A DNA stretch of 64,000 nt, taken from assembly GCF_035046485.1 (NCBI RefSeq), contig NC_085138.1, positions 22,272,940-22,336,939 of the forward strand. The letters are read 5' to 3'. The translations under genes were made by a program, and so were the position numbers. Below are positions 55,425 through 64,000 of this stretch, in pieces (the first letter of the stretch is position 1; every line of letters starts with the position of its first letter). The notes under the pieces were generated by a model that was not told where the DNA came from, searched no databases, and worked only from the letters and a program-made list of their open reading frames with translations. The DNA comes from Aedes albopictus. Its lineage: Eukaryota > Arthropoda > Insecta > Diptera > Culicidae.

Positions 55425-56440
55425 ACATCATCGATCGATTCACTTCGCCGTACATGACATTAAATAAAACCGAACCCAGGATGGAACTTGCGAGACTCCG
55501 GATACCGCGAATCCCCCTTCTTTAACGCTGAAACGCTATCTCAGCGGTTTTTGTAACCGACAGAATAGCGTTTTCGGTAGACCTCTCCTTCCGGAAGCCG
55601 TACTGGCTACTCGAGGGACCATTTACACCCTCGGTGTGCCTCAACATTCTATTGAGAATGATCTTTTTGAGCACCTTCCCCGCTGTATCGATCAAGCATA
55701 TTGGTCTATATGATGACGGGTCTACGAGTGGGTTCCCCGCCTTTTGGCAATAGAACCAGGTTCTGCCTCTTCCATATTTCTGGGAAAACTCCCTCGTCCA
55801 GGCATTTCCAGCATCTCGGGAGCCTCTATAATAGCGAACTCCGTCCGGACCTGGGGCCATACCTACGCTAAGGGACTTTGCTATTCCCGCAAGTTTCTCA
55901 TCGGTGACCCTCTTCGCATCACCAGCTCCCTTCCTCGGCTGTCCTACGAAAGGAGGCCAAGGACTAGGATCATGGCGCTGAAAAAGACCCTCAATGATCC
56001 CCTCCAACATCTTTGGAGATTGCTCTGTTGAAGCCATTACACATCTCGTCTTGGCCATCACGATCCCGTAGGCATCACCTCACGGATTCGCACTCAGAGA
56101 CCCTCGAAGCAAGCCTTTTTGCTTGCCCTTATCTCGGCTTTTGCAGCGGCGAGCACCACCCGCCGTTCGTTTCGCTCTTCCTCAGATCGTGCTCGCTACA
56201 TCAAGAGCGGCGCAGGTCCGCAATCGCATGAGTCCACCAGTAAACCGATGGTCTCTCATTTCTAGGGTGGACTCGCCTAGGCATGGTCCCATCGCACGCA
56301 CGCGAGAGCACCGCTACCGGCTCATCGCCGTCTAAACCAGGTAGGTTTCGCTCTCGGCGAAGCGCTTCCCTAAATACCCCTTCGTCGTAGTATGATGTCT
56401 TCCACCTTCGAGGGCTTGGCCTTGGCCTAGCCACCGCTTC
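55425..56440 (-). pseudogene. R1-clade RT of copy 2, internally deleted
   Basis: The linker RPRPSPRRWKTSYYDEGVF leads through VLSRACDGTMPRRVHPRN and VYWWTHAIADLR in one frame (56434-56201), which is intact where copy 1 has a two-base loss. Then SVGMAPGPDGVRY and YRPICLIDTAGKVLKKIILN follow (56061-55522), with SSSQYGFRKERSTENAIL and a stop. A QGSILGSVLFNVMYG-like block follows directly near 55500-55440, so the segment holding the first catalytic Asp is deleted. Confidence 0.8.
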
Positions 56441-57060
56441 CTCTACCCGCTACCTGCTGTTGTTGTGGTCGAACCGCCATGTGATCGCTGCGAGTGTAGC
56501 TATCGTCTACTCTCCAATTCGAACTACTTGTGAGGCCAGGACTACAAAAAGTAACGTCAATAATCGACTCCGCAACGTTCCGACTAAAGGTACTCCTTGT
56601 CCTTGGTACCGACATCAGACAGGTCGACATCTAGTATGGCCAGTGTCTCTAGCAGGAGCTAGCGGGGTCAGCGGGGTTTGTGAAACCAGCTTTCCCATCT
56701 CGCGGCCTAGGCATTAGGGTCACTCGTTATTAATATTAGTACGGTCGGCATACAGTCCAGCATATGTGTGAACTGCTCGATCGGCCATCGCGGAGGCGCA
56801 AAACAGCTACAGAAGAACTCCTCGTTTACTTTGGCGACCACGAAGCCCTCATGGGTAGCAGACACCAACTCTTACCCGTCGTCCATATCGCCGTTATTTT
56901 TCTGGACCCATCCGCGACCCGATTACCTTTGCCGGCGGGTACTCGGTATGCGTCACAGTGGTTAAGGTTCGGCTGCGTTACCTGCACTGTGATTTGTTCA
57001 CTGCGGCTTTCATGAGACTTTGGGCACTTTGGACCACCCATTGGCTGCCTGTTGTTCACG
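56427..57060 (-). pseudogene. R1-clade endonuclease of copy 2, degenerate
   Basis: Pieces in several frames: TQPNLNHCDAYRVPAGKGN (57000-56940), CYAPPRW-type sequence near 56780, VAESIIDVTFCSPGLTSSSN and SYTRSDHMAVR (56590-56480). The central GDFNA block is missing or mutated. Confidence 0.75.
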
Positions 57061-57069
57061 GATTACCCG

Positions 57070-58480
57070 GTACTATTCTGACAAATGGCTGGACTCATGC
57101 AGTCTTATGACCATTATTGTCGCATTTCCTACACAGATTGCTCCTGTTACCTTGATTTCCCCTACGTTAACGGACCTTTTTACACGTCCACCACAGGTAG
57201 CTGTACTAAGGCTACCTGTGTCCTTGCCGGCCCCTTCCGTAGTCGAACGGCTGCGGTGACCTCCTGCACCTCGCACTGTTGCCGCAGTGCCGTGACGAGC
57301 TCTTCTGCTTCAGTGACCTCGTCTAGGTACAGTCCGGAATCGCTGGTTGGGTCACGACTGCGCCCCGATTAGCGAATCGTGTTCGTTCGTTGGGGCAACT
57401 GACAACTGATCAAAATGCTCTAGACACACGCAAGTGACGAGAAATACGTCACGGAACACTCACATACTTGCGTAAACGTTCTGTATACAGGAGCTGTGAT
57501 GCGACGGCGGTCAGACGTCAAACTCGTTTTGACATCTATTTTGACATTGACAGTGCTTTTTAGTTGGGTTTTGCTCCAACCAGTGAACATTCAACCATCG
57601 AGACAGCCCATCTAACGAGCTCTCAACGAACGAATCGTCACTGTATTTCACTTCAGAGTCGCTTCTTACACCCTCACAACAGAAGCCGTCTTCCGCCAAA
57701 CTTTTGTAGGCATCGCCCTTGCGTTCCTTGTCGCGCTTGAGCTCTAAGATCATTTCACCCGTACGAGTACGTCTAATGCTGCGCACGTCCCAGATCCACG
57801 AGCTTGGCATCGCTTCGTATCGCCTTCAAGACGTCCGAGTACTCACACTGCTCAGTCTTAATGACGAGTGCGTCGCCTTTCTCGCGCTTGGTACCTAGGG
57901 ACATGCGGTTTTTCTTCTTATTCTTCCGCACGAATTTCGTCCAAGAGGGGTCACTCTACTCTGTGGTTGCTGAGGGCTTTACAACGATCGCAACCCTCAG
58001 TTTCCTTCTATCCGGGACGGGCCAGCCTTTTCAGGCCCACCCTTCCCAGCTTTCCGGGACGCCTGGATGGAGTCCGACTTGCCTTTTTGGGCTTCCTGCG
58101 AAAGCGAAGGCCTCCGTCTGGGTAGACTTCGTAACTTTTACTTTCGCTGGTTCCGCTGCTGCTGCAGTTTTCACGAGGCTCACGTGATCCTGCTTGGCAT
58201 CGACTCACGAAGTAGCAACAAGGCCATTTTCAGATCCTTACTTATATTGGACTTCCTAGACTCAATGTCGATAATCTTGCCAAGCTGCTGCTTAGCTACC
58301 TCAATCGGGAAAGCACGGGAAAGGAGGTCCACCATTCCAGAGTCCTGCATTAACGCGGTAAGAGACGAAAAACTGTGGGGTTTGCCAGGTACCCCACAGG
58401 CTCCGTTAACGATCGAGTATCTTTTTCACCCCCTTGATCACTCATTCCTCGACACGGGTGGCTTGACATCTTGAATGAGG
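57070..58480 (-). pseudogene. R1-clade gag of copy 2, degenerate
   Basis: DVRSIRRTRTGEMILELKRD, KERKGDAYKSLAEDGFC (57790-57690) and the DEVTEAEEL block near 57320 match copy 1. An extra, unrelated-looking segment (57365-57650) splits the frame. The N-terminal part near 58100-58300 is recognisable only by nucleotide similarity. Copy 2 keeps GAG where copy 1 has its TAG. Confidence 0.72.
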
Positions 58481-58494
58481 GATAGTAGTCCTAT

Positions 58495-58680
58495 GGGAAC
58501 GTCCTATGGGAACGTCCATAAATTACGTCACGCAAAAATTGCCCATTTTCAACCCCCCCCCCCCCCTCCCCCCTGTGTCACACTTTTTCTATGAGACCTC
58601 TGAAATTTTTGTATGGGTCGTCACACTTTGCTGAACCCCCCCTCCCCCCTAAAAGCGTGACGTAATTTATGGACGCTCCC
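58495..58680. mobile_element. m3bp-like MITE, 186 bp, GTCCATAAATTACGTCACGC hairpin, TAT TSD
   Basis: GTCCATAAATTACGTCACGC is mirrored by gcgtgacgtaatttatggac. Copy 1 of the R1 element reads tagtcctattcttagccgg at this point, so TAT (58492-58494, 58681-58683) is the 3-bp duplication. The left end carries a small internal duplication (gggaacgtcctat). C-rich runs (58552-58567, 58637-58649) flank the loop. Confidence 0.85.
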
Positions 58681-59099
58681 TATTCTTAGCCGGTGACTAC
58701 GCCGCTGACTCGCTAGCGGGGCGGTTCGTCAGGCCCCGGGACTGTACTCCCTGCTGCCCCAACCGCGCTGCGTCGATCTACTGGGTTGGATCCGAAGCCG
58801 TGGTTGTCAAGGGGTCGCCGGCAAAGTCGGGCAGATGGAGGCCCCATGTCGGCACTTCCTACTGTGGCTGGCTGATAGGGTTTTACTAGCGCGAAGGTCA
58901 AATCGATGTGCTCACCGTATCAGTTCTTGATGCTTGCAGAACAGTTGGGCGCGAGCGTGGTGGTAGACCCTTCCCGCCTTCCGAGGACAAAGGGAGTGGT
59001 AAGGATCACTCGGGAAACTGGGTAAGCGCCTGAATGTTATCTTAAAATATAATTTTTGGACTCTGCAAAGCGAGTCATCGATGTTTGTTGCGGTGTCAG

Positions 59100-59815
59100 G
59101 CCATTCGGCCGAAGGTCATTAGGCCGAAGGTCATTCGGCCGAAGGTCATTAGGCCGAATGGTCATTAGGCCGAATGGTCATTAGGCCGAATGGTCATTAG
59201 GCCGAATGGTCATTAGGCCGAATGGTCATTAGGCCGAATGGTCATTAGGCCGAATGGTCATTAGGCCGAATGGTCATTAGGCCGAATGGTCATTAGGCCG
59301 AATGGTCATTAGGCCGAATGGTCATTAGGCCGAATGGTCATTAGGCCGAATGGTCATTAGGCCGAATGGTCATTAGGCCGAATGGTCATTAGGCCGAATG
59401 GTCATTAGGCCGAATGGTCATTAGGCCGAATGGTCATTAGGCCGAATGGTCATTAGGCCGAATGGTCATTAGGCCGAATGGTCATTAGGCCGAATGGTCA
59501 TTAGGCCGAATGGTCATTAGGCCGAATGGTCATTAGGCCGAATGGTCATTAGGCCGAATGGTCATTAGGCCGAATGGTCATTAGGCCGAATGGTCATTAG
59601 GCCGAATGGTCATTAGACCGAATGGTCATTAGGCCGAATGGTCATTAGGCCGAATGGTCATTAGGCCGAATGGTCATTAAGCCGAATGGTCATTAGGCAG
59701 AATGGTCGTTAGGCCGAATGGTCATTAGGCCGAATGGTCATTAGGCCAAATGGTCATTAGGCCGAATGGTCATTAGGCGGAATGGTCATTCGAATGGTCA
59801 TCAGGCCGAATGGGC
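59100..59815. repeat. 16-bp minisatellite (cattaggccgaatggt), about 44 units
   Basis: Very homogeneous in the centre; the outermost units vary (ggccgaaggt at the left, a few point changes after 59610). The unit contains the partial palindrome ggccgaatggtcatt. Confidence 0.95.
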
Positions 59816-59817
59816 AT

Positions 59818-59985
59818 TGGGTCTTCTTCTTGCCGTTACGTCCCCACTGAGACAAAGCCTGCTTCTCAGCTTTGTGTTCTATGAATACTTCCACAGTTAT
59901 TAACTGAGAGCTTCCTTTGCAAATGACCATTTTGCATGTGCGTATCGTGTGACAGGCACGAAGATACTTTATTGATGCTGAATCT
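59818..59985 (-). mobile_element. SINE 3' portion (same tail as 25816-26088)
   Basis: Minus-strand reading matches the body of the Feilai-like SINE: cacgatacgcacatgcaaaa, gaagctctcagttaataact, aagctgagaagcaggctttg, then aagaagaag. The tRNA head is missing. Confidence 0.8.
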
Positions 59986-60143
59986 ACTGATAGTTTTACC
60001 CATGAATTTTTCCTTCTTTTAAATATAGGCTGTTTTTTTAGTATCATTGCTAAAATAGTTTTTGTCGCTGAAACTGCTGATATTCAATTCATAAATTTTT
60101 CCATCTTTATAACATAGGCTATTCTTTCTAGTTTCATTGTTAA

Positions 60144-60236
60144 CCCTTATGTGTCCGACAGGGTACCCGGGTACCCAGCGCCCATTTGGAAAGCACGGTG
60201 TAGAAAAAAGCAAAAATTTTGTCGGACACATAACGG
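60144..60236. mobile_element. TTAA MITE, 93 bp, CCCTTATGTGTCCGAC ends
   Basis: CCCTTATGTGTCCGAC on the left and CCGTTATGTGTCCGAC as the inverse of the right end. TTAA is at 60140-60143 and 60237-60240. The piggyBac-like layout is as at 40709. It is nested inside the FB-like element. Confidence 0.83.
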
Positions 60237-60405
60237 TTAAACTAGTTTTTGGCAAAAATGGTTGGAAAAGGTAAAAACAACGGCTAACTTTCAATTCGTC
60301 CTGATGACCATTCGGCCTAATGACCATTCAGCCTAATGACCTACGGCCCAATGGCCTTCGGCCTAATGACCCAGCATCGTTTGTTGCTGCATGGCTACGT
60401 AGTTA

Positions 60406-60557
60406 ATCTTGATCCTTCCAAACGTCAAACCAAAATCCATCATGGTCGACAGTGTCGTGCGCGGTTCTACCAACAGGTGGCAGTGTTCTAATGAAAAAGA
60501 CACCGGGCAAAAGTTTTTGAGGAATTTCTTTTAAGAGTTACGTCTGTTTGTCTGTGA
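60406..60557. mobile_element. Partial copy of the ACAGACAAACAGACGTAAC MITE
   Basis: The right end gttacgtctgtttgtctgtg matches the element at 4853-5115. The left inverted end is not recognisable. It interrupts the R1 leader between gttaatcttgatc and ctctgaactgaagcaatg. Confidence 0.6.
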
Positions 60558-60881
60558 CCACTCTGAACTGAAGCAATGCCTCCTTGGTGGTTCCGAAGAG
60601 ACGGCAATGGGAATGTGTTTAGTGGGTCAGGGGTGTCTTCTACTTTGCCTGTAGAACGTGGTCCCTGTTCCGCTGTTTGTTGAGCAGGTTATCCTTCCAT
60701 TGCTTAATTAAATAATTAAATCACAATGTTTAATTTACAATTCTAACTGCATCCACCACACAAAGGTCTATTGTAATCTCTCTCCATATTGATCAGCATA
60801 CTGACCTAGCAGGTGTCACTCTCGTTCAAAAATGGAAGGTCATCAAAATTCTCATACTGAATACCACAACATCATTGTTAA

Positions 60882-61125
60882 GGACAAACGTCTTGAAATT
60901 CCGCTTCAACAGTGCATCAAAACTTCAGACGCATAAATCTCAAGAATCAAGCTTCAAACAACAATGCATTTTACTATTTTGTTCTCGCTCACTTGTAATA
61001 AGCTTAAAATAAGAAGCTCAGGTGCCCTTTTTTTGTTTACGAAGAGATTTGTGCTTTCGAACTCGTGAGTAGGTGCCAAAGTCGGCCATTGTGGCGGGTA
61101 TTTTGGGATTCTTACAAGTCTGTCC
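60882..61125. mobile_element. TTAA-type MITE, 244 bp (copy 3 of 3)
   Basis: (TTAA)ggacaaacgtcttgaaattc to caagtctgtcc(TTAA), TTAA at 60878-60881 and 61126-61129. More diverged than the other two but keeps gctcacttgtaa, gtgagtagg and gtcggccattgtggcggg. Confidence 0.82.
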
Positions 61126-61232
61126 TTAATCTGTCTCATTGGTTCGTTGTATGAGTATAGCTGATTTGGTGATGCCGTAGAGTCTAATAAGTTCAGCAAA
61201 TGATCAAAGTTTGTTGAAGTCTATACCTACTA

Positions 61233-61930
61233 GACTGGGTCAACAAAGTCGATTTTTCGGAACAAAGCTTTTTCGATTCATTTTAGCGTCCAAAGTAACT
61301 GTGCAAAATTTGGGAGCGATTGGTTGCTTCCCCGTATTCTGCATTGGGATTGAAATTTGTATGGAATTTAGTATGGGAAAACGTGCTTTTTTGCATTTTT
61401 CTCATAAATTGAAATTTTTCGTCTAAAACAGTCTAACCAATGACGGTAAAGTATAGCCTAGGATATGCCGAAAAACTTTGCCGAAGACCACAAAGTGATC
61501 CGACACTTGCGAAAAAAGTTATAACGTATAGAGTGCCCAGTGGTGCTTAACATTTAACATGTAAAGGAATAACATCAATAATAAAATCTTAATTTTTGGC
61601 CTAAGTTACCTGGTGAATAACTTTTTTCACAAGCGTCGGATCACTTTGCGGTCTTCGGCAAAGTTGTTCGGCATATCCTAGGCTATACTTTACTGTCATT
61701 GGTTAGACTGTTTTAGACGAAAAAATTCAATTTATGAGAAAAATGCAAAAAAGTGCGTTTTCCCATACTAACTTCCATACAAATTTCAATCGCAAAGCGG
61801 AATACGGGGACGCAGTCAATCGCTCCCAAATTTTGCACAGTTGTTTTGGACGCTAATATAGATTGAAAAAACTTTGTTCCGGGTTGATACGATCAAATTT
61901 AAAGTTTCTCCATACAACGTTGACCCACTC
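61233..61930. mobile_element. Long palindromic element, about 700 bp, TA TSD
   Basis: Termini gactgggtcaac and (inverse) gagtgggtcaac, with TA at 61231-61232 and 61931-61932. The arms mirror over about 320 bases (gcaaaatttgggagcgattg, tttagtatgggaaaacg, tgacggtaaagtatagccta, aagtgatccgacacttgcg). Confidence 0.87.
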
Positions 61931-61932
61931 TA

Positions 61933-62700
61933 ATACCTACCTACCTGTGTAAACACGGGTGATACACTTCTACCTAACATGTGTTCGTTGCTATAGATAA
62001 TGGTGGACATTGGGCCACAGAACAGAGATTGCACAAGCTACGAACCTGTTGCGTCTTTTTTATTATTATTTTGTGAAACTCTGTCAACTAGTACCGGTAA
62101 TCATCACAACAAACTAGACTGACAATTCAAGCTTCTAGGTTTTTTCAGGTAGCATCTGTCCTGATCAAGTAATTCAAAATTCATACATAGCTGAACCAAG
62201 AGCAGAACTAATCATTTTCACACAGTTCTTCAACACCTCACAGTCAGACATATGTATGCTCATTTGCTCATTGTTCACCTTCAGTTTTGCAGTGAAAGTT
62301 TAGTTGTTCTAACTCCGGCCACAGCCACCACCCATCTGCATCCGAGAACCAAGCATTTAAAAATAGTTATTACCCCAACCGCACCACGCAGCGCGAAGAT
62401 TCCTAGAATCGCGATAAGATTTTGTCGAAATTCAGACCCATTGTGCCGCGGCGGCGGCATGAGCCCCCCGAGCCTCCGCCGACAACAGACAACCAAATTG
62501 GACAATTAAAACTCGGTACGTTCTTAGAGGCTCGATGTGGTGGGTGATTCCAGCGAGCGACGGCACGAACGAAGACGGTCGGCCGGACGGTGGCGCGAAG
62601 AAGACGAGGCGGCAACGCACCGATGCTGCTGCCGGAGTTCCGCGCGCCAACGAGACTTATTCAGAAACATTTGTGTAGGACCCCGCACCAGAAGATTTGA
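61933..62700. promoter_or_regulatory. Upstream region of the host gene, no repeat recognised
   Basis: The proximal part (62430-62680) is GC-rich and free of the MITEs that crowd the rest of the window. A TATA-like tataaag lies at 62701-62707. I see no specific operator. Confidence 0.4.
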
Positions 62701-62707
62701 TATAAAG
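62701..62707 (+). promoter_or_regulatory. Candidate TATA box (tataaag)
   Basis: It stands about 100 bases upstream of the chosen ATG. A start near 62730 would give a 5' UTR of roughly 75 bases. Position and sequence fit an insect core promoter; no experimental support. Confidence 0.5.
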
Positions 62708-62804
62708 TTCGTTGGTCAAGTGTAATGTCTAAGCATTCGGTAGTGTTCTTTTGACGGTGCAACAGCGGGAGAACTTTAGAACTTAGTGAACCAAGTGAAT
62801 TGCA

Positions 62805-63460
62805 ATGCTTAGGCTAAGTGCTGTGGTGAGTTGGCGTGGACGCGTGAACGGGGGTCCATAAATAGTGATTTCCTGAGAGTCTGGAAGTGAAGATTGTTCT
62901 GATCTGATTCTGAATTTTGTTTGTTTCGTTTCATTTTGGTGCAGTGTGTGGTTTTGGTGCTCGTAGGAGTGTCACTGGCCGAACCTCCGGCATCCGGTGG
63001 ATATCCGGATCGTCGGAATGGTGGTGGCGGTGGCGGCGGCGGCGGCGGTGGTTACCAGCAGGTCAACAGTGGCCAGCAGACTTCTGAGGGCCAATCGGTG
63101 GATCCTCAGCTGCTCGATATGGTGAAGATGCTGTTGCTGCAGCACGAGAGTGAATTCGCTAATGGCGGTGGTGGTGGTGGCGGCGGTGCAGGAGGTCCAT
63201 ACCCGTCGTCGAATGGTGGTGGAGCTGGAGGTCCATATGGGTCCTATGGACCACCAGCCGGAAGCAGTTCGCAGGGAGGTCGTGTGACCGGAATTGAGCT
63301 GGAGAACCCACGGCAAAGCATGCAGGTCGCCGAGTTCTGGCAAGGTGGTGCTGAACAAGGTGCTCCCAGTGGTCAATACGGTGCCCCGGGCCAGGGTGCC
63401 CCAAGTGGATCTTATGGTGCCCCCAGTGATTCGTATGGTGCTCCCCTAGGTAGAAAGTAA
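62805..63460 (+). CDS. Secreted glycine-rich protein with resilin-like SxYGAP repeats (2 exons)
   Basis: Exon 1 is ATG at 62805 to 62825 (seven codons). The intron is 62826-62944 (gtgagt ... gcag) and exon 2 is 62945-63460. Splicing is in phase 0 and gives 178 residues starting MLRLSAVCVVLVLVGVSLA, a clean signal peptide. An unspliced reading from 62921 has only a TTG start, which is why I prefer the two-exon model. After cleavage near SLA/EPP follow poly-Gly (residues ~33-43), a helical-looking segment (VDPQLLDMVKMLLLQHESEF), a second poly-Gly, GGPYPSS/GGPYGSYGPP, and a conserved-looking block GIELENPRQSMQVAEFWQ. SGQYGAP, SGSYGAP and SDSYGAP lie at the C-terminus. SxSYGAP units occur in resilin and other cuticle proteins; an early intron inside the signal peptide is common in cuticle genes. 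I infer an extracellular structural role in cuticle or a similar matrix. No chitin-binding R&R consensus is seen, so pro-resilin identity is not claimed. Confidence 0.8.
62826..62944 (+). other. Intron, 119 bp, phase 0
   Basis: Donor GTG|gtgagt, acceptor tttggtgcag|TGT after a T-rich tract (ttttgtttgtttcgtttcat). It separates the first seven codons from the hydrophobic core of the signal peptide. Confidence 0.78.
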
Positions 63461-63511
63461 ATTATCTAATTTATTCGTGTGTAGTGTGTAGGTATTGCTA
63501 GATCAGAAAAA

Positions 63512-63517
63512 AATAAA
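63512..63517 (+). terminator. Poly(A) signal aataaa
   Basis: A canonical hexamer 52 bases after the stop codon of the glycine-rich protein gene. Confidence 0.7.
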
Positions 63518-63534
63518 TTTGTCACCGTGAAGCG

Positions 63535-63776
63535 TTTCAGTGTTTCGATCGCAGTGCGTTTTCGACATTCCACCTGCAGAATGGGCCTAAATTGCATTCG
63601 AACGTGTGATGGTGAATGGCCATTAGACGGGTTCCGAATGTTGTTGACACTTCTTTATATGCATGGTATGTGGGTGCATGTATTTACTTTGACTCCTTCT
63701 CGCTTGTGCTTTAGCACATAGGTTCATCGAATGCAATTTCGTCCTTCATAAAGTAATACATAGTTGCAGTTGACAT
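63535..63776. other. Downstream flank, nothing recognised
   Basis: A short plus frame (63527-63721) has no signature. Confidence 0.3.
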
Positions 63777-64000
63777 CCCGAGCAGAAGGGCATACCTTAC
63801 AAATACCATGCGAAGAGCAACATGTGTTATAATACCTGAAATTGTTATTACTGCGTTATTCTACGAAATGTTATGAGAACATCACAATAACAGTTGGAGG
63901 TATTTGAGCAGAATTTGGTATTGATGTAGTATTTGTTGGTTCAGCAGTTAAAATAACCAAAGTACAAGATTTGTTATTACATCATGAAGTCATCGAACAA
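63777..64000. mobile_element. Left end of a CCCGAGCAG-type MITE, runs off the window
   Basis: CCCGAGCAGAAGGGCATACC begins it, as at 10587 (CCCGAGCAGAGGGGAATAGC). The interior is rich in gttatta and ataacctg-like words shared with that copy. Confidence 0.6.

Larger units (their letters stand above)
59092..60378. mobile_element. FB-like foldback with 16-bp terminal minisatellite, 9-bp TSD
   Basis: The left terminus is about 44 tandem copies of cattaggccgaatggt (59100-59815). The right terminus has inverted copies of the same unit (60300-60372). The exact 9-bp duplication GTTTGTTGC lies at 59083-59091 and 60379-60387. Foldback elements of the Drosophila FB type also have tandem-repeat termini and 9-bp duplications. 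The interior carries a SINE tail and a small TTAA MITE. No transposase. Confidence 0.82.
55422..60680 (-). mobile_element. R1-clade non-LTR retrotransposon, copy 2, with nested insertions
   Basis: Minus-strand order: 5' UTR (60680-60558, 60405-60379, 59091-58681, 58494-58480), gag (58480-57000), endonuclease (57000-56450) and RT (56440-55425). It is interrupted by an m3bp-like MITE (58495-58680), an FB-like foldback (59092-60378) and a partial MITE (about 60406-60557). The coding parts are much more decayed than in copy 1. Confidence 0.85.

Noticed and set aside
59100..59815. CRISPR-like array
   Set aside because: Uniform 16-bp head-to-tail units without spacers in a eukaryotic genome.
62921..63460. 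Single-exon reading of the glycine-rich gene
   Set aside because: It would start at TTG and include the intron's pyrimidine tract; the two-exon model gives an ATG and a proper signal peptide.

Overview
The window is a repeat-dense piece of a eukaryotic, almost certainly insect, genome. A culicine mosquito (Aedes-like) is the best guess. This rests on the combination of R1-clade and RTE-clade non-LTR retrotransposons, several tRNA-derived SINEs with a mosquito-type 3' tail, and a very large number of short inverted-repeat elements (MITEs) with TA, TTAA, 2-bp and 3-bp target duplications. There are no bacterial genes, no rRNA and no CRISPR. I found one credible host protein-coding gene, at 62.8-63.5 kb on the plus strand. 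It is a two-exon gene for a secreted glycine-rich protein with resilin-like SxYGAP repeats, and an intron interrupts its signal peptide.

Layout. 1-3.7 kb: R1-clade retrotransposon (minus strand; gag, endonuclease, start of RT). 3.7-8.1 kb: MITEs and a degenerate R1-clade fragment split by a 382-bp foldback. 8.13-10.0 kb: non-autonomous hAT element with an 8-bp target duplication. 10.6-13.6 kb: a 1.2-kb perfect-looking palindrome and a TA-type MITE. 14.8-18.4 kb: a degenerate minisatellite (ccaggaattcctc-like) hosting several SINEs. 18.4-21.6 kb: a 152-bp tandem unit and its inverted relative. 21.7-24.7 kb: RTE-clade element (minus). 25.3-26.1 kb: a MITE with a SINE nested in it. 29.9-30.8 kb: a second degenerate minisatellite. 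31.4-34.7 kb: RTE-clade (JAM1-like) element (plus). 35.7-37.2 kb: three MITEs or hairpins, two of them abutting. 37.9-40.4 kb: Penelope-like element with a GIY-YIG endonuclease and an inverted 5' segment. 40.7-41.8 kb: three more MITEs. 42.4-44.8 kb: second JAM1-like copy carrying a SINE and a MITE. 45.1-45.4 kb: (TTTA)n. 46.5-48.1 kb: foldbacks. 48.7-48.8 kb: (GA)n. 49.2 kb: pogo-type MITE. 50.8-51.8 kb: mosaic retroelement debris. 53.3-54.5 kb: RTE fragment. 55.4-60.7 kb: second R1-clade copy (minus), its 5' UTR split by an m3bp-type MITE and by an FB-like foldback whose terminus is a 16-bp minisatellite. 60.9-61.9 kb: two palindromic elements. 62.8-63.5 kb: host gene.

The mobile elements are not an operon-like system. 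Their value is as a record of nested insertion: paralogous copies inside the same window supply the 'empty sites', so many target-site duplications can be read directly. All retrotransposon reading frames except the Penelope RT/EN carry visible stops or frameshifts. The track's start codons include non-ATG codons, so starts were judged individually. Positions of repeat edges are good to a few bases where a target duplication is stated, otherwise to tens of bases.
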